A DNA stretch of 12,408 nucleotides from Candidatus Heimdallarchaeota archaeon (GTDB lineage: Archaea; Asgardarchaeota; Heimdallarchaeia; Heimdallarchaeales; Heimdallarchaeaceae). A program made the position numbers and the translations under genes. The notes below the pieces were generated by a model. The model saw only the letters and a list, made by a program, of their open reading frames with translations. It was not told where the DNA came from and did not search any database. The DNA lies in the NCBI GenBank assembly GCA_023135215.1, contig JAGLTP010000276.1:1-12408 (forward strand). Reading direction: 5' to 3'. Of this stretch, positions 1 to 7,325 are shown in pieces. Position 1 is the stretch's first letter. Every line of letters starts with the position of its first letter.

Positions 1-843
1 TTTTCATTGGTCATTACAACTCCTACCAAAGCAGCTACTGATTGGGGTGTAAAAACTGATGAACGTTACAAGTTTGAATTAAAGAATATGAGTTTATATG
101 GACAAGACTATTCGTTGCTTTTCAAGGAAAATACAACGATGGAAATTAAATTTACCGAATTGTTGGATAATGGTTATAATTATGATGTATATGATAAAGA
201 TGGTCTTTCACAAAGCAATCAGACATTATTTGAAGAAGTACTAGTAGACACAACAAGTTATGTCTTACCAATTGGACTTCCAATTGCACTTCCACTCTCA
301 ATAGGAAGTATTTCTGACTATCTTCAATATTATGGTGATTTTGTAAATGATACTGAAAGTCTTGTTTTATTCGATGATCTTTTAGAAAATATCAGTGATT
401 ATACTACAAATTTCAATATGAATGTAAATACAACTTTAGACGCCAGTTTTCTCAAAATATATAGTTACTCTCATGCTGACGAAATTAATGCAACTATTCT
501 TTCTGAATTATTAACAGGAGAAGATATGGGTGATATGGGTAGTTTATTTGTCATACCTACAAATATCACTGACTTCGACATGACAATTACTTTAACCTTT
601 AATGCGACTTCGGGTTTGTTTAAAGTTCTAACTCTAAAAATCAGATCCATTTCTTGGCTAGAAGGATTTTCAGATAACTTTGATATTGATATAAAATATG
701 CGCTTTATGTACCTCCTCCTCCAACCCTGCCAACTACTCCAACACCTACAGAAGAAAGTGCTTTTCCATGGGGTATCTCAACTATTGCATCATTAGCAGT
801 TTTAGGGGGAGTTTTCTTCTTAAGGAGAAAACGAAACCAATAA
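1..843 (+). CDS. Surface/secreted protein with C-terminal membrane anchor (5' end outside window)
   Basis: The reading frame is open to the first base of the window, so the true start and any signal peptide probably lie upstream; the TTG at 7 is only the first possible start codon inside. The visible part has at least eight N-X-S/T sequons (for example NTT, NDT, NIS, NAT), as expected of a glycosylated extracellular protein. Counting from the TTG at 7, a Pro/Thr-rich linker at about residues 236-251 is followed by a hydrophobic helix (254-272) and the basic tail RRKRNQ. That linker-helix-basic-tail layout is typical of archaeal cell-surface proteins anchored or sorted at the C terminus. I recognise no enzymatic domain in the body, which is rich in Asp, Asn, Thr and aromatic residues and looks like beta-rich extracellular sequence. 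The surface location is well supported; the function is unknown. Confidence 0.75.
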   Translation, partial: FSLVITTPTKAATDWGVKTDERYKFELKNMSLYGQDYSLLFKENTTMEIKFTELLDNGYNYDVYDKDGLSQSNQTLFEEVLVDTTSYVLPIGLPIALPLSIGSISDYLQYYGDFVNDTESLVLFDDLLENISDYTTNFNMNVNTTLDASFLKIYSYSHADEINATILSELLTGEDMGDMGSLFVIPTNITDFDMTITLTFNATSGLFKVLTLKIRSISWLEGFSDNFDIDIKYALYVPPPPTLPTTPTPTEESAFPWGISTIASLAVLGGVFFLRRKRNQ

Positions 844-844
844 T

Positions 845-860
845 CCTTTTCTTTTTCTTT
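845..860 (+). terminator. T-rich terminator after the surface protein
   Basis: A pyrimidine run made almost entirely of T with a few C begins just after the TAA stop at 841-843. Archaeal RNA polymerase often terminates at such T tracts without a hairpin. It lies before the TATA-like element of the next gene, so it would separate two transcripts. Confidence 0.45.
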
Positions 861-866
861 AGCACA

Positions 867-918
867 AATATTTTTTAAGTCTCAAATGAACTCATAAATG
901 AACATATTTGAGTCTTAA
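867..918 (+). promoter_or_regulatory. Promoter plus inverted-repeat operator of the Lrp-type regulator
   Basis: A TATA-like element (attttttaag, about 869-879) lies about 30 bases before the TTG start at 908, placing transcription start a few bases from the start codon. Overlapping it is an inverted repeat: left arm ttaagtctcaaat at 875-887 and right arm atttgagtcttaa at 906-918. The arms are complementary at 12 of 13 positions. Arm centres are 31 bases apart, close to three helical turns, and the right arm covers the start codon. Between them, ctcataaatgaa at 891-902 is a direct near-copy of ctcaaatgaa at 881-890, a possible third half-site. The most likely reading is an autoregulatory operator for the HTH protein encoded immediately downstream. 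Confidence 0.6.
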
Positions 919-2023
919 AAACGAAGAATATCTTATACTTAAGCACATACTACAAGAACCAATATTACCTCACAGCAAACTTGCAGAAAAGGTAAAATTG
1001 TCCCCACCTACAGTAAAAAAGAGAATTGAAGGTCTATTGGATGCAGATATAATAACTAGTTTTCACGCAGAATATCATCCTGAATCTGTAGGTCTTGAGA
1101 GCCATATCTTTATACTGAGAGTGGATTCAATTGATAAATATTGGATAGTTGAAAGGATAGTCGATTACCATCCATATTTAGTTGTACGACAAAGATGCTT
1201 TGGGGGGATAACTGGAATATTCATTAAAGTTCATATTCCAATAGGCTCAATCAACAAATTTCTGAACTTTTTGGATTATCTAAAGGAAAGCAATCTTGTA
1301 GAGGAGATAGTTCATTCCACAACAATAGGAAGGGGTATCAAAACTCGTATTGACTTAACTTATTGGGATCCGATATCCAAGAAGTGGTTATTCAAATGGG
1401 ATATCTGGAAAAAAAACATAGATAGCGTAGACTATGTTCCTCAATTTGATTATTTTCAACGAATTGCAAGAGAGAAACCTAAGAATGTTATACGGCAATT
1501 GAAACATCTTGATTTTTTGCTACTAAAGGAACTCGTACATAATCCAACTCAAAAGTATGTTCTCCTATCAAAACAGCTAAATCTTCCACAATATACAGTA
1601 TCTAGACGTAAAAGATTCCTTAGTAAATATGTAATCCGCAATTATTTAGTTGATTTCGATAGGTCATTTTTTGGTTTAGAAGATGAATTAGTTTTCAAAG
1701 CTATTTGCAGTCAAAGGGCAATGTCCAAGATTATCTATCTTCTACAGAATCTAGATCTTCCATATGAGTCAGATTTTCGAGCTACAGAAACAGGATTTCT
1801 CTGGAAGATTCTTCTACCTCCAAAAGATAAAATAGATCTAATCAACCTACTCTGGTCTTTATTCCCGGATTTGCAGATTATGATTCTGGATCCCTATACT
1901 ACCGTAACTAAGCTTTTCAATCCCGACAATTACTCATTCATGGATCAATCTTGGAAAGATTCTGAGGACTATATGATTAGTCAAGTATTGGAAAAAGCAA
2001 AAGAAGAACTATTGATTGCTTAA
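908..2023 (+). CDS. Lrp/AsnC-type transcriptional regulator with two HTH-sensor units
   Basis: Residues 5-52 form a winged HTH of the Lrp/AsnC kind, with the pattern LAEKVKLSPPTVKKRIEGLLDADII. Residues about 64-137 look like the alternating beta/alpha Lrp ligand-binding or dimerisation domain. A second HTH follows at about 201-250 (LLKELVHNP, LSKQLNLPQYTVSRRKRFL), then a second sensor-like stretch at 258-331. At 371 residues the protein is about twice the length of a classical Lrp (around 150), consistent with an internal duplication or fusion giving a pseudo-dimer. The start is TTG at 908: an in-frame TGA lies at 899-901, leaving no ATG or GTG upstream. It converges on the ABC permease gene with only 45 bases between the stops. 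A large palindrome over its own promoter suggests autoregulation. The effector and other targets cannot be read from the sequence. Confidence 0.8.
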   Translation: MSLKNEEYLILKHILQEPILPHSKLAEKVKLSPPTVKKRIEGLLDADIITSFHAEYHPESVGLESHIFILRVDSIDKYWIVERIVDYHPYLVVRQRCFGGITGIFIKVHIPIGSINKFLNFLDYLKESNLVEEIVHSTTIGRGIKTRIDLTYWDPISKKWLFKWDIWKKNIDSVDYVPQFDYFQRIAREKPKNVIRQLKHLDFLLLKELVHNPTQKYVLLSKQLNLPQYTVSRRKRFLSKYVIRNYLVDFDRSFFGLEDELVFKAICSQRAMSKIIYLLQNLDLPYESDFRATETGFLWKILLPPKDKIDLINLLWSLFPDLQIMILDPYTTVTKLFNPDNYSFMDQSWKDSEDYMISQVLEKAKEELLIA

Positions 2024-2068
2024 CGTCTTACATGTTCGCTATATCGGAGGTACTATACATTTTAGACA

Positions 2069-4987
2069 TCATACAACCGCTCGAAGTTCATGTACTATCT
2101 CGTATTTCATTTGTTTTCTAATGATAGGTATAATTCCAATCAGTGAAGCAGCAAATAAACTAATGATCATAATAATAAGAATGAGCGTATTAACATGTAA
2201 GGTCATTGGTACTACTTCCCTAGTAATAAGTAAAGGCTTGATGAAGGTTAGTGTAACAATTGAAGCAAGAAAACCTGCTGGAATGCCAATAGCAAAAGTT
2301 GTAGTGATGAAAGAAAGAATTTCGTTTACAATGTTCTTCCTAACTTTTGATTGTTTTCCACCTAAAGCCAGTAGAACTGCATTTTCCTTCCTTCTTTGCT
2401 CTAAAATAAAATCTGTGGAAATGAATATATAAACAATACCGATAATATTCACAAAAATCGCACCAACTAATAAGATGTTATTTGCTGGAGGGATATGTTC
2501 ACGGATGAAGAAACCAATATAATCGGGGTTTATCTTTTCAGGATTTATTATCGTGAATGGATTGATTTTCTCAATTTCTTCACTAATATACTCGAAATCA
2601 GCATTTTCCTCCATTGCTGCTAAGAAAAGTGTTCCATTATTAATTCCCAAACCCGCGCTTATAATCTCTTTATTTACAAGAACCCATTCAGTAACTTGAC
2701 GATTCATTTTTGGGTCATAACCATGCGCTATTCCTAATCCTGGAGCTGATTTAATAACCGCAGATACAATGAGATCTTCGATCGTACCACCTCTTATGTC
2801 TTGTACAGTAATATTGTCCCCAATATTTTTACGAAATCTATCTGCTAAAAACTCACTCATGATGACTCCACGAGGATTTTCCGCAAGTTGAGATAGAGCT
2901 GTTTCTGCTGACATATCCACGAGACTGGAATCCATCCACCTTCCAATCTGAAGAAATTTATATGAATCAATACCAAAAACCTCGATGTCAAATAATCTAA
3001 CTGAGGCTTTTACTGAGTAAAATCCAAAAGCATTTTGTACCCCTTCGATTGATTGTATTTGATTTTCAAACTCTGTTATGTTTACTGGAATGGTTGTTTG
3101 TACCCTTAGATCCGCTCCTTGTCTATACTCGTCTTCAAAATTGTTATTGTACATGCTAGTGGATCGAATAATAATAATTGTCGTAAGAAGACAAACAATT
3201 AGAACTATAAAGAATGATAGTTCAGTAAAGCTCTTTCTTATTCTGAGCATGTTTTTATGAATAAAGAATCCACTCTTTCTGAATATTCGATTGTATATAA
3301 CTTTCATGTTTCTTAAGATGAAATTAACACCTAAGGATAGGAAATAACAAGAGAAGAATACCACCGCAATGAAAAGATAGAGTGCTCTATAACTTGCTGA
3401 TATCAAAGATAATCCATAATTGTAACTATTTTCTGCTAGCTTTTTGTATTCCAGTAAAAGAAAGAACAAAAATCCCGCTACTGTCAAAACGAATGCTAAA
3501 ATTTTCACAGACTGTTCTAAAATTCTTTGCCCCTTCTGTGTTACTAGTATTGATTCGTGAATATCTTTTCTTACATAGATAATAACATTAAGAAGAGTAA
3601 GTCCTAGATATGAACCTAAAATAAGAATTGTGAGCATTTCAATGTCATAAGGCGATATCTCTATCTCCTGGAAGTACCGAACAAAGAGAGATCGATTAAA
3701 GAACTGATTTTGTCCGAAAGAAGGAATTAATGCAGAAAGTAGGATTCCAACACCAATACCTAAGATTAAAGAAATGAAACTAATGATAAAGAATTCACCG
3801 AAAAAAATCCCGATAATTTGACTGCTTGCAGCACCCTTTGATCTAAGAAAAGATATTTCTTCTCTTCGTTTTTTAATTGTTATCTGTGTTGAAAAATAAG
3901 TCAGAAAAATCGCAGTCGCAATAGTTGGTACAAAAAGGTTTGTGGAACCAAAAGCTCTTGCATATTCATTTGTCATTTCCGAAAGTGCATGATCTAAAAC
4001 ATAACAGTAAGCATGATAATAACTAACTTGTATACGATCTCGTAGAGCTAGAAGATTATCAGGCATATTTGAAATTCCCTGTTCCCTTAATTGTTGTGCA
4101 TTTGTCTTCACTAACAACCTTGGAAAAATACCACCCCAGTTGATCATTCTATAAAAATCATAAGAGGTTAAAACATCAGCTGGGAAGAAGATTGAATCAA
4201 AGATTGTTCCCGCGCTTTCCGTTGCTCCTCCTCCGATTAATCTATCAATTATGGTATTGTGTCCTACAAATTTGTAGATACCTGCAACAGTATAGTTCTC
4301 AAAAGTTGTATCCTCTATCTCAAAATATTGGAATTGTGTTTCACTTCTATCAGTATTAGGAATCCTTCTGGATATTGCTAAATTAAGTTTATAACCAGGA
4401 GTAATCTCCTCATTGAAAATTTCTTCTAATTGTTTTGCTTGAGTATAGCTGATTAAGATTTCTCCTGATCTCAAACTTGAGCTTCCCTCAATTTCCAAAT
4501 TCAGTGAAATTCTATCCATCGCTCTATTGGTTATAACAAATCCATTGGACAGAGAAAGAGGATTATCCATATCTTCTTGATTATCTTCTGGGAACCATGT
4601 ATAATTATCTTCTTTGCCCTCATAATTAAACAAAGCAATAGCTGGAAATATCCAGTCTACTTGTTCTACTAAGGGGTCTTCTGCAGTAAAATTGTACATA
4701 TCATTGTATATCTCTATATCGTCTTGCCATGATTCAACATACATTTCATAATCTAATGATTCAATATAATCATCTGCAATAATCTTCTGCGAGGTTTGAC
4801 TCCATATAGAAGCTGTATACAGGACTGAGAGTGAAAATGTAAGCCCGAGTATTATGATAACAGTACTTCTTTTTCTATTTTTGATATTTTTGAAAATTAG
4901 ATGGAGATTAAATGAAAGGATATTGAGGAGCTTCTGATGTAAAGCTAGTTCCTTCTTTGGAGGATTAAATCTCTTAACTTCTTTCAT
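2069..4987 (-). CDS. FtsX/MacB-type ABC transporter permease, large two-unit form
   Basis: This 972-residue protein has about ten predicted helices: 42-62, 350-370, 391-421, 450-472, 493-512, 534-557, 588-608, 836-858, 888-913 and 935-957. Two large extracellular domains (about 65-345 and 612-832) separate them. Each half ends in a three-helix FtsX module. The coupling segment after the first helix is visible twice, as RREEISFLRSKGAASSQI (375-392) and RRKENAVLLALGGKQSKVRK (865-884). This is the layout of large archaeal and bacterial FtsX-like permeases, which work with a LolD/MacB-type ATPase in mechanotransmission, export, or extraction of lipoproteins or lipids rather than classical uptake. 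Its ATG overlaps the ATPase stop by four bases, and a good Shine-Dalgarno motif precedes it. The substrate is unknown. Helix boundaries are by eye. Confidence 0.9.
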   Translation of the reverse strand: MKEVKRFNPPKKELALHQKLLNILSFNLHLIFKNIKNRKRSTVIIILGLTFSLSVLYTASIWSQTSQKIIADDYIESLDYEMYVESWQDDIEIYNDMYNFTAEDPLVEQVDWIFPAIALFNYEGKEDNYTWFPEDNQEDMDNPLSLSNGFVITNRAMDRISLNLEIEGSSSLRSGEILISYTQAKQLEEIFNEEITPGYKLNLAISRRIPNTDRSETQFQYFEIEDTTFENYTVAGIYKFVGHNTIIDRLIGGGATESAGTIFDSIFFPADVLTSYDFYRMINWGGIFPRLLVKTNAQQLREQGISNMPDNLLALRDRIQVSYYHAYCYVLDHALSEMTNEYARAFGSTNLFVPTIATAIFLTYFSTQITIKKRREEISFLRSKGAASSQIIGIFFGEFFIISFISLILGIGVGILLSALIPSFGQNQFFNRSLFVRYFQEIEISPYDIEMLTILILGSYLGLTLLNVIIYVRKDIHESILVTQKGQRILEQSVKILAFVLTVAGFLFFLLLEYKKLAENSYNYGLSLISASYRALYLFIAVVFFSCYFLSLGVNFILRNMKVIYNRIFRKSGFFIHKNMLRIRKSFTELSFFIVLIVCLLTTIIIIRSTSMYNNNFEDEYRQGADLRVQTTIPVNITEFENQIQSIEGVQNAFGFYSVKASVRLFDIEVFGIDSYKFLQIGRWMDSSLVDMSAETALSQLAENPRGVIMSEFLADRFRKNIGDNITVQDIRGGTIEDLIVSAVIKSAPGLGIAHGYDPKMNRQVTEWVLVNKEIISAGLGINNGTLFLAAMEENADFEYISEEIEKINPFTIINPEKINPDYIGFFIREHIPPANNILLVGAIFVNIIGIVYIFISTDFILEQRRKENAVLLALGGKQSKVRKNIVNEILSFITTTFAIGIPAGFLASIVTLTFIKPLLITREVVPMTLHVNTLILIIMIISLFAASLIGIIPIIRKQMKYEIVHELRAVV

Positions 4988-5736
4988 AAAATTTCTCCTT
5001 TATTATTTTTCTCGAAAATTATGTTATCATAACCAACTTCTTCTAGATTTTTAGCATTTGATTCAACAATTCTTCCTTTTTGTATCACAAATATTCTAGA
5101 TGCTATTTTTGTAAGATAGGGATCGTGAGTTGTATATACCATTGTCATTTTATTTTTCTTAGAAATTCCCTGTAGCAATTTCATGATATCGTCCCCTGTT
5201 TTGCTATCTAAAGTTCCTGTGGGTTCATCTGCGATAAGAAGTGAGGGGTTGTTTGCTATAGCTCTAGCTACACACACTCTCTGTTTTTCACCAGAGCTTA
5301 GTTCATTTGGAAGGTTCATAGTTTTATTAGCTAGACCTACCTGCTTTAGTAGATTGAATGCTCTCTCCCTTGAATCCTCTTCTTCCCAGTCATTTAATAG
5401 AAGTGGAACCATAACATTTTCTAGAGATGTTAGATGTTCTAACAAATGGAATTCTTGGAAAATAAATCCTATCTCCCTTAATCTATAATCATAAAGATAA
5501 TCCAGTGTCCATTCATTTATATTTTGTCCATTATAACAGATTTCACCTGATGTGGGTCTATCGATTCCTGCTAAAATGTTGAGTGTAGTTGTTTTGCCAG
5601 ATCCCGAAGTACCAAGCAAACAGATTAGTTCCCCTTCCGATATTTCAAAACTTGTACCACTTAATATATTCAATGTTTCCCCTTTGGAAGCATAAGTTTT
5701 AGATAGATTACTAACTGATACAAATGCATCTTTCAT
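4984..5736 (-). CDS. ABC transporter ATP-binding protein, MacB/LolD type
   Basis: All the hallmarks of an active ABC ATPase are present: Walker A GTSGSGKT (42-49), Q-loop glutamine at 94 in FIFQEFHLL, signature LSSGEKQR (146-153), Walker B LLIADE with catalytic Glu 171, D-loop GTLD and H-loop His 204 (TTHD). The Q-loop context and the ADEPTGTLD segment are typical of the MacB/LolD/FtsE branch that partners FtsX-type permeases. The last 25 or so residues extend beyond the usual domain end. Its TGA stop overlaps the permease ATG in the arrangement ATGA, implying translational coupling and a two-protein complex: two ATPases with a permease whose two FtsX units may stand in for a dimer. An imperfect inverted repeat and TATA-like sequence lie directly upstream of the ATG at 5736. 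Confidence 0.93.
   Translation of the reverse strand: MKDAFVSVSNLSKTYASKGETLNILSGTSFEISEGELICLLGTSGSGKTTTLNILAGIDRPTSGEICYNGQNINEWTLDYLYDYRLREIGFIFQEFHLLEHLTSLENVMVPLLLNDWEEEDSRERAFNLLKQVGLANKTMNLPNELSSGEKQRVCVARAIANNPSLLIADEPTGTLDSKTGDDIMKLLQGISKKNKMTMVYTTHDPYLTKIASRIFVIQKGRIVESNAKNLEEVGYDNIIFEKNNKGEIL
4995..5001 (-). promoter_or_regulatory. Shine-Dalgarno site of the permease gene
   Basis: On the minus strand the motif AAAGGAG lies seven bases before the permease ATG at 4987, inside the 3' end of the ATPase gene. It supports the chosen start and shows that this organism uses Shine-Dalgarno initiation for genes inside operons. Confidence 0.65.
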
Positions 5737-5738
5737 GG

Positions 5739-5780
5739 AACCAATCCATTCTTGATTTAAACACTTAAATGGATTTGGTT
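5739..5780 (-). promoter_or_regulatory. Imperfect inverted repeat with TATA-like core before the ABC operon
   Basis: On the plus strand the arms are aaccaatccatt (5739-5750) and aatggatttggtt (5768-5780). They are complementary except for one extra base. The A/T-rich middle includes atttaaac and acttaaat. Read on the minus strand, these could act as a TATA box 22-31 bases before the ATPase ATG at 5736, giving a leaderless or nearly leaderless mRNA. The repeat fills the 44-base gap between the 63-aa gene and the ATPase gene. It could be an operator around the promoter, an RNA stem separating the two genes, or a terminator of the 63-aa gene; the sequence alone does not decide. Confidence 0.4.
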
Positions 5781-5972
5781 TTAAGGTACAAAGAGGTCAA
5801 TTACATACCATACGACTACAACTAGAAAGATGAATGCAACACCCAGAATCATTTTTCCCCAATCTCGACCTTTGTATTCTTCTTCTTGTTTTTTTGAGTC
5901 ATTTTCTACTTCTTTCTTTTTGATTGGTTTTTTGTTCTCGCTCAAATCGGGATTTTGTTCATTCTGTGCCAA
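5781..5972 (-). CDS. Small single-pass membrane protein with charged cytoplasmic tail
   Basis: A 63-residue protein with a strongly charged Lys/Glu-rich N-terminal half (residues 1-40, including KKPIKKKEVE) and one hydrophobic helix at about 41-61. This is an N-in, tail-anchored topology. The start is TTG at 5972, supported by a Shine-Dalgarno-like GAGGT at 5980-5984, seven bases upstream. It sits just before the ABC ATPase/permease pair on the same strand and after the BFN-domain gene, so it may belong to that transcription unit. I recognise no family. Charged-tail plus helix proteins of this size could be transporter accessory subunits or SecE/Sec61-gamma-like anchors, but nothing here proves that; SecE usually has an amphipathic helix that I do not clearly see. 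The composition and the start signal make it more likely real than chance. Confidence 0.6.
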   Translation of the reverse strand: MAQNEQNPDLSENKKPIKKKEVENDSKKQEEEYKGRDWGKMILGVAFIFLVVVVWYVIDLFVP

Positions 5973-6028
5973 TGTGGTAACCTCAGATATGTGTAGATAT
6001 TCTATAATTACTGATAATACTGTTTCTT

Positions 6029-6505
6029 TTATGCTTTATCTTCAATTGCTTTGATTAGTGAGTTCGAAACTAAGATTTCTGTATTTGCTATTAGGGCTAA
6101 AAGAGTTGCATGACTTGGTATCATTTGAAAGTGTTGAACCTCTGAAAATCCTTCCAATTTTATCTCAACAGTAGCTTGATATGCATTCGAATAAGGAATA
6201 ATTGAATCTATAATTATTCTCTCAACAATACAGATTTCAGGTATAAGTTCTGCAGTTGTGAGGCGTGAATCTGCACTTTCAACTCCATTTAGTTTTCTTG
6301 CTATTTCAATCGCAATTGAGACTGGAATATTTGCCATAAGAAAATTCTCTCCGTTCTCCAACTCAAAATTGAGAAGGGGGATTTCTGCATAATGACCTCT
6401 GTTTGTTTCCTCTTCTGAAGAAAAAATATCTGGACTTGCAGTAAGTACATCTATTTTTATGACCTTAAAGAGCTCAATTTCATCAAATGAGGAATCCTTT
6501 TCCAT
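6029..6505 (-). CDS. Bifunctional nuclease (BFN/DUF151) domain protein
   Basis: The 158-residue reading starting at the ATG at 6505 matches the BFN/DUF151 fold seen in bacterial TM0160-like proteins: an N-terminal strand FKVIKIDVL (13-21), an acid-rich middle, the helix IPVSIAIEIARKL (60-72), the strand RIIIDSIIPYSNAYQATVEI (96-115), and the hallmark segment IPSHATLLALIANTEILVSNSLI (129-151). Family members usually have R-P-S-D-A where this protein has I-P-S-H-A, so a conserved Arg and Asp are replaced and nuclease activity is doubtful. An in-frame TTG at 6559 would add 18 residues. A TATA-like attatat lies at about 6562-6568 on the minus strand, which would start transcription downstream of that TTG, so I prefer the ATG. 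It diverges from the S-component gene and lies upstream of the small membrane protein and ABC genes. Confidence 0.7.
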   Translation of the reverse strand: MEKDSSFDEIELFKVIKIDVLTASPDIFSSEEETNRGHYAEIPLLNFELENGENFLMANIPVSIAIEIARKLNGVESADSRLTTAELIPEICIVERIIIDSIIPYSNAYQATVEIKLEGFSEVQHFQMIPSHATLLALIANTEILVSNSLIKAIEDKA

Positions 6506-6559
6506 GTGAAGAAAGCTATGTTCTAGATAAAAAAAGGTTGAGTTAGTCTCCAACGCCAA

Positions 6560-6570
6560 ATATAATCAGA
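6560..6570 (-). promoter_or_regulatory. TATA-like element of the BFN-domain gene
   Basis: On the minus strand ctgattatatt lies about 60 bases before the ATG at 6505. Initiation about 26 bases downstream would fall near 6538, leaving a leader of roughly 33 bases. The 166-base divergent region 6506-6671 also carries A/T-rich stretches for the plus-strand gene (for example aaatttaact at 6596-6605), but no convincing palindrome. Confidence 0.35.
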
Positions 6571-6671
6571 GAGTAAAAATCATTGAAAAGAAAGAAATTT
6601 AACTTCATCTAATTATCTACATCAAAAGTATCTTAACAAGTAAATGAATCGAAAGAAAGTAGGGTATAGAA

Positions 6672-7325
6672 ATGAAGGATAATCCTAAAAAAAGAGAAGA
6701 TGATAAAAAAACAATCTCCATTATTTTACGATTATCAGTTTCAGCATCACTTGCTGCTCTTGGTATAGTTCTTTCAACTGTAGTTGTTCTAATCCCAAAT
6801 ATAGAGTTCATTTCAGTCACTATTTTTCTAATTTCCTTATTGTTTGGTACATATTATGGAGTACTAGCAGCTGTATCAATTGCTTTAATCTACGAATTCA
6901 TAGTAACTACCATCTATGCAACTGCTGGATTAATTATACCATTCAAGTTGATCTGTTACATCAGTCTTGCATTGTTAGCTGGTTTTGGAAGAAAAGCTTT
7001 TGTCAAACTATCTTTTTGGGAATTTGGAATTCTTGGAGGGATTTTCGCATTGATTTATGATGTAGTTACAACAATTGGTGGTATAATTTTTGTGCTTCAA
7101 GATGCAATTACAATCCCCTCTTTAATTTCATATTTGATTTTAGGGATTCCTTTTACATTACTACATTTCTTTGGGAATTTCGTTCTTTTCAGTTTAGTAA
7201 CCCCCATCATTAACTGGATTAAAACAGCATTTCGTTATAGGGGTGTTAAATTATTGATGATATCCCCCATACTTGATGAATTTAAGGATGAAACTAGTTC
7301 TTCAAAGGTTGGTGACTTAACTTGA
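6672..7325 (+). CDS. ECF transporter S component (substrate-binding membrane subunit)
   Basis: A 217-residue protein with a short basic cytoplasmic start and six hydrophobic segments (about 17-41, 46-60, 62-84, 89-106, 117-142 and 150-178), then a charged cytoplasmic tail. The first helix carries small residues in the pattern SASLAALGIVL, the Ala-rich motif by which S components dock to the EcfT scaffold. Size, helix number and this motif fit the substrate-specific S subunit of an energy-coupling-factor importer. The downstream gene overlaps by four bases and encodes a DUF4430 domain, a fold related to the beta domain of transcobalamin/intrinsic factor, which suggests a corrinoid or similar vitamin as substrate (inference). 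No EcfA or EcfT gene lies in the window, so a shared energising module elsewhere would be needed. The ATG at 6672 has a weak GGG-containing site about seven bases upstream. Confidence 0.78.
   Translation: MKDNPKKREDDKKTISIILRLSVSASLAALGIVLSTVVVLIPNIEFISVTIFLISLLFGTYYGVLAAVSIALIYEFIVTTIYATAGLIIPFKLICYISLALLAGFGRKAFVKLSFWEFGILGGIFALIYDVVTTIGGIIFVLQDAITIPSLISYLILGIPFTLLHFFGNFVLFSLVTPIINWIKTAFRYRGVKLLMISPILDEFKDETSSSKVGDLT

Noticed and set aside
2024..2068. Possible bidirectional terminator between the convergent regulator and permease genes
   Set aside because: The 45 bases contain no T tract or convincing stem on either strand, so no terminator is called.
2016..2432. Plus-strand open frame overlapping the permease 3' end
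   Set aside because: It is the reverse of the well-supported FtsX module of the permease and has no family resemblance.
4472..4485. Near-palindrome ctcaaacttgag resembling the Lrp-gene operator half-sites
   Set aside because: It is inside the permease coding region, short, and not near a start site; probably chance.
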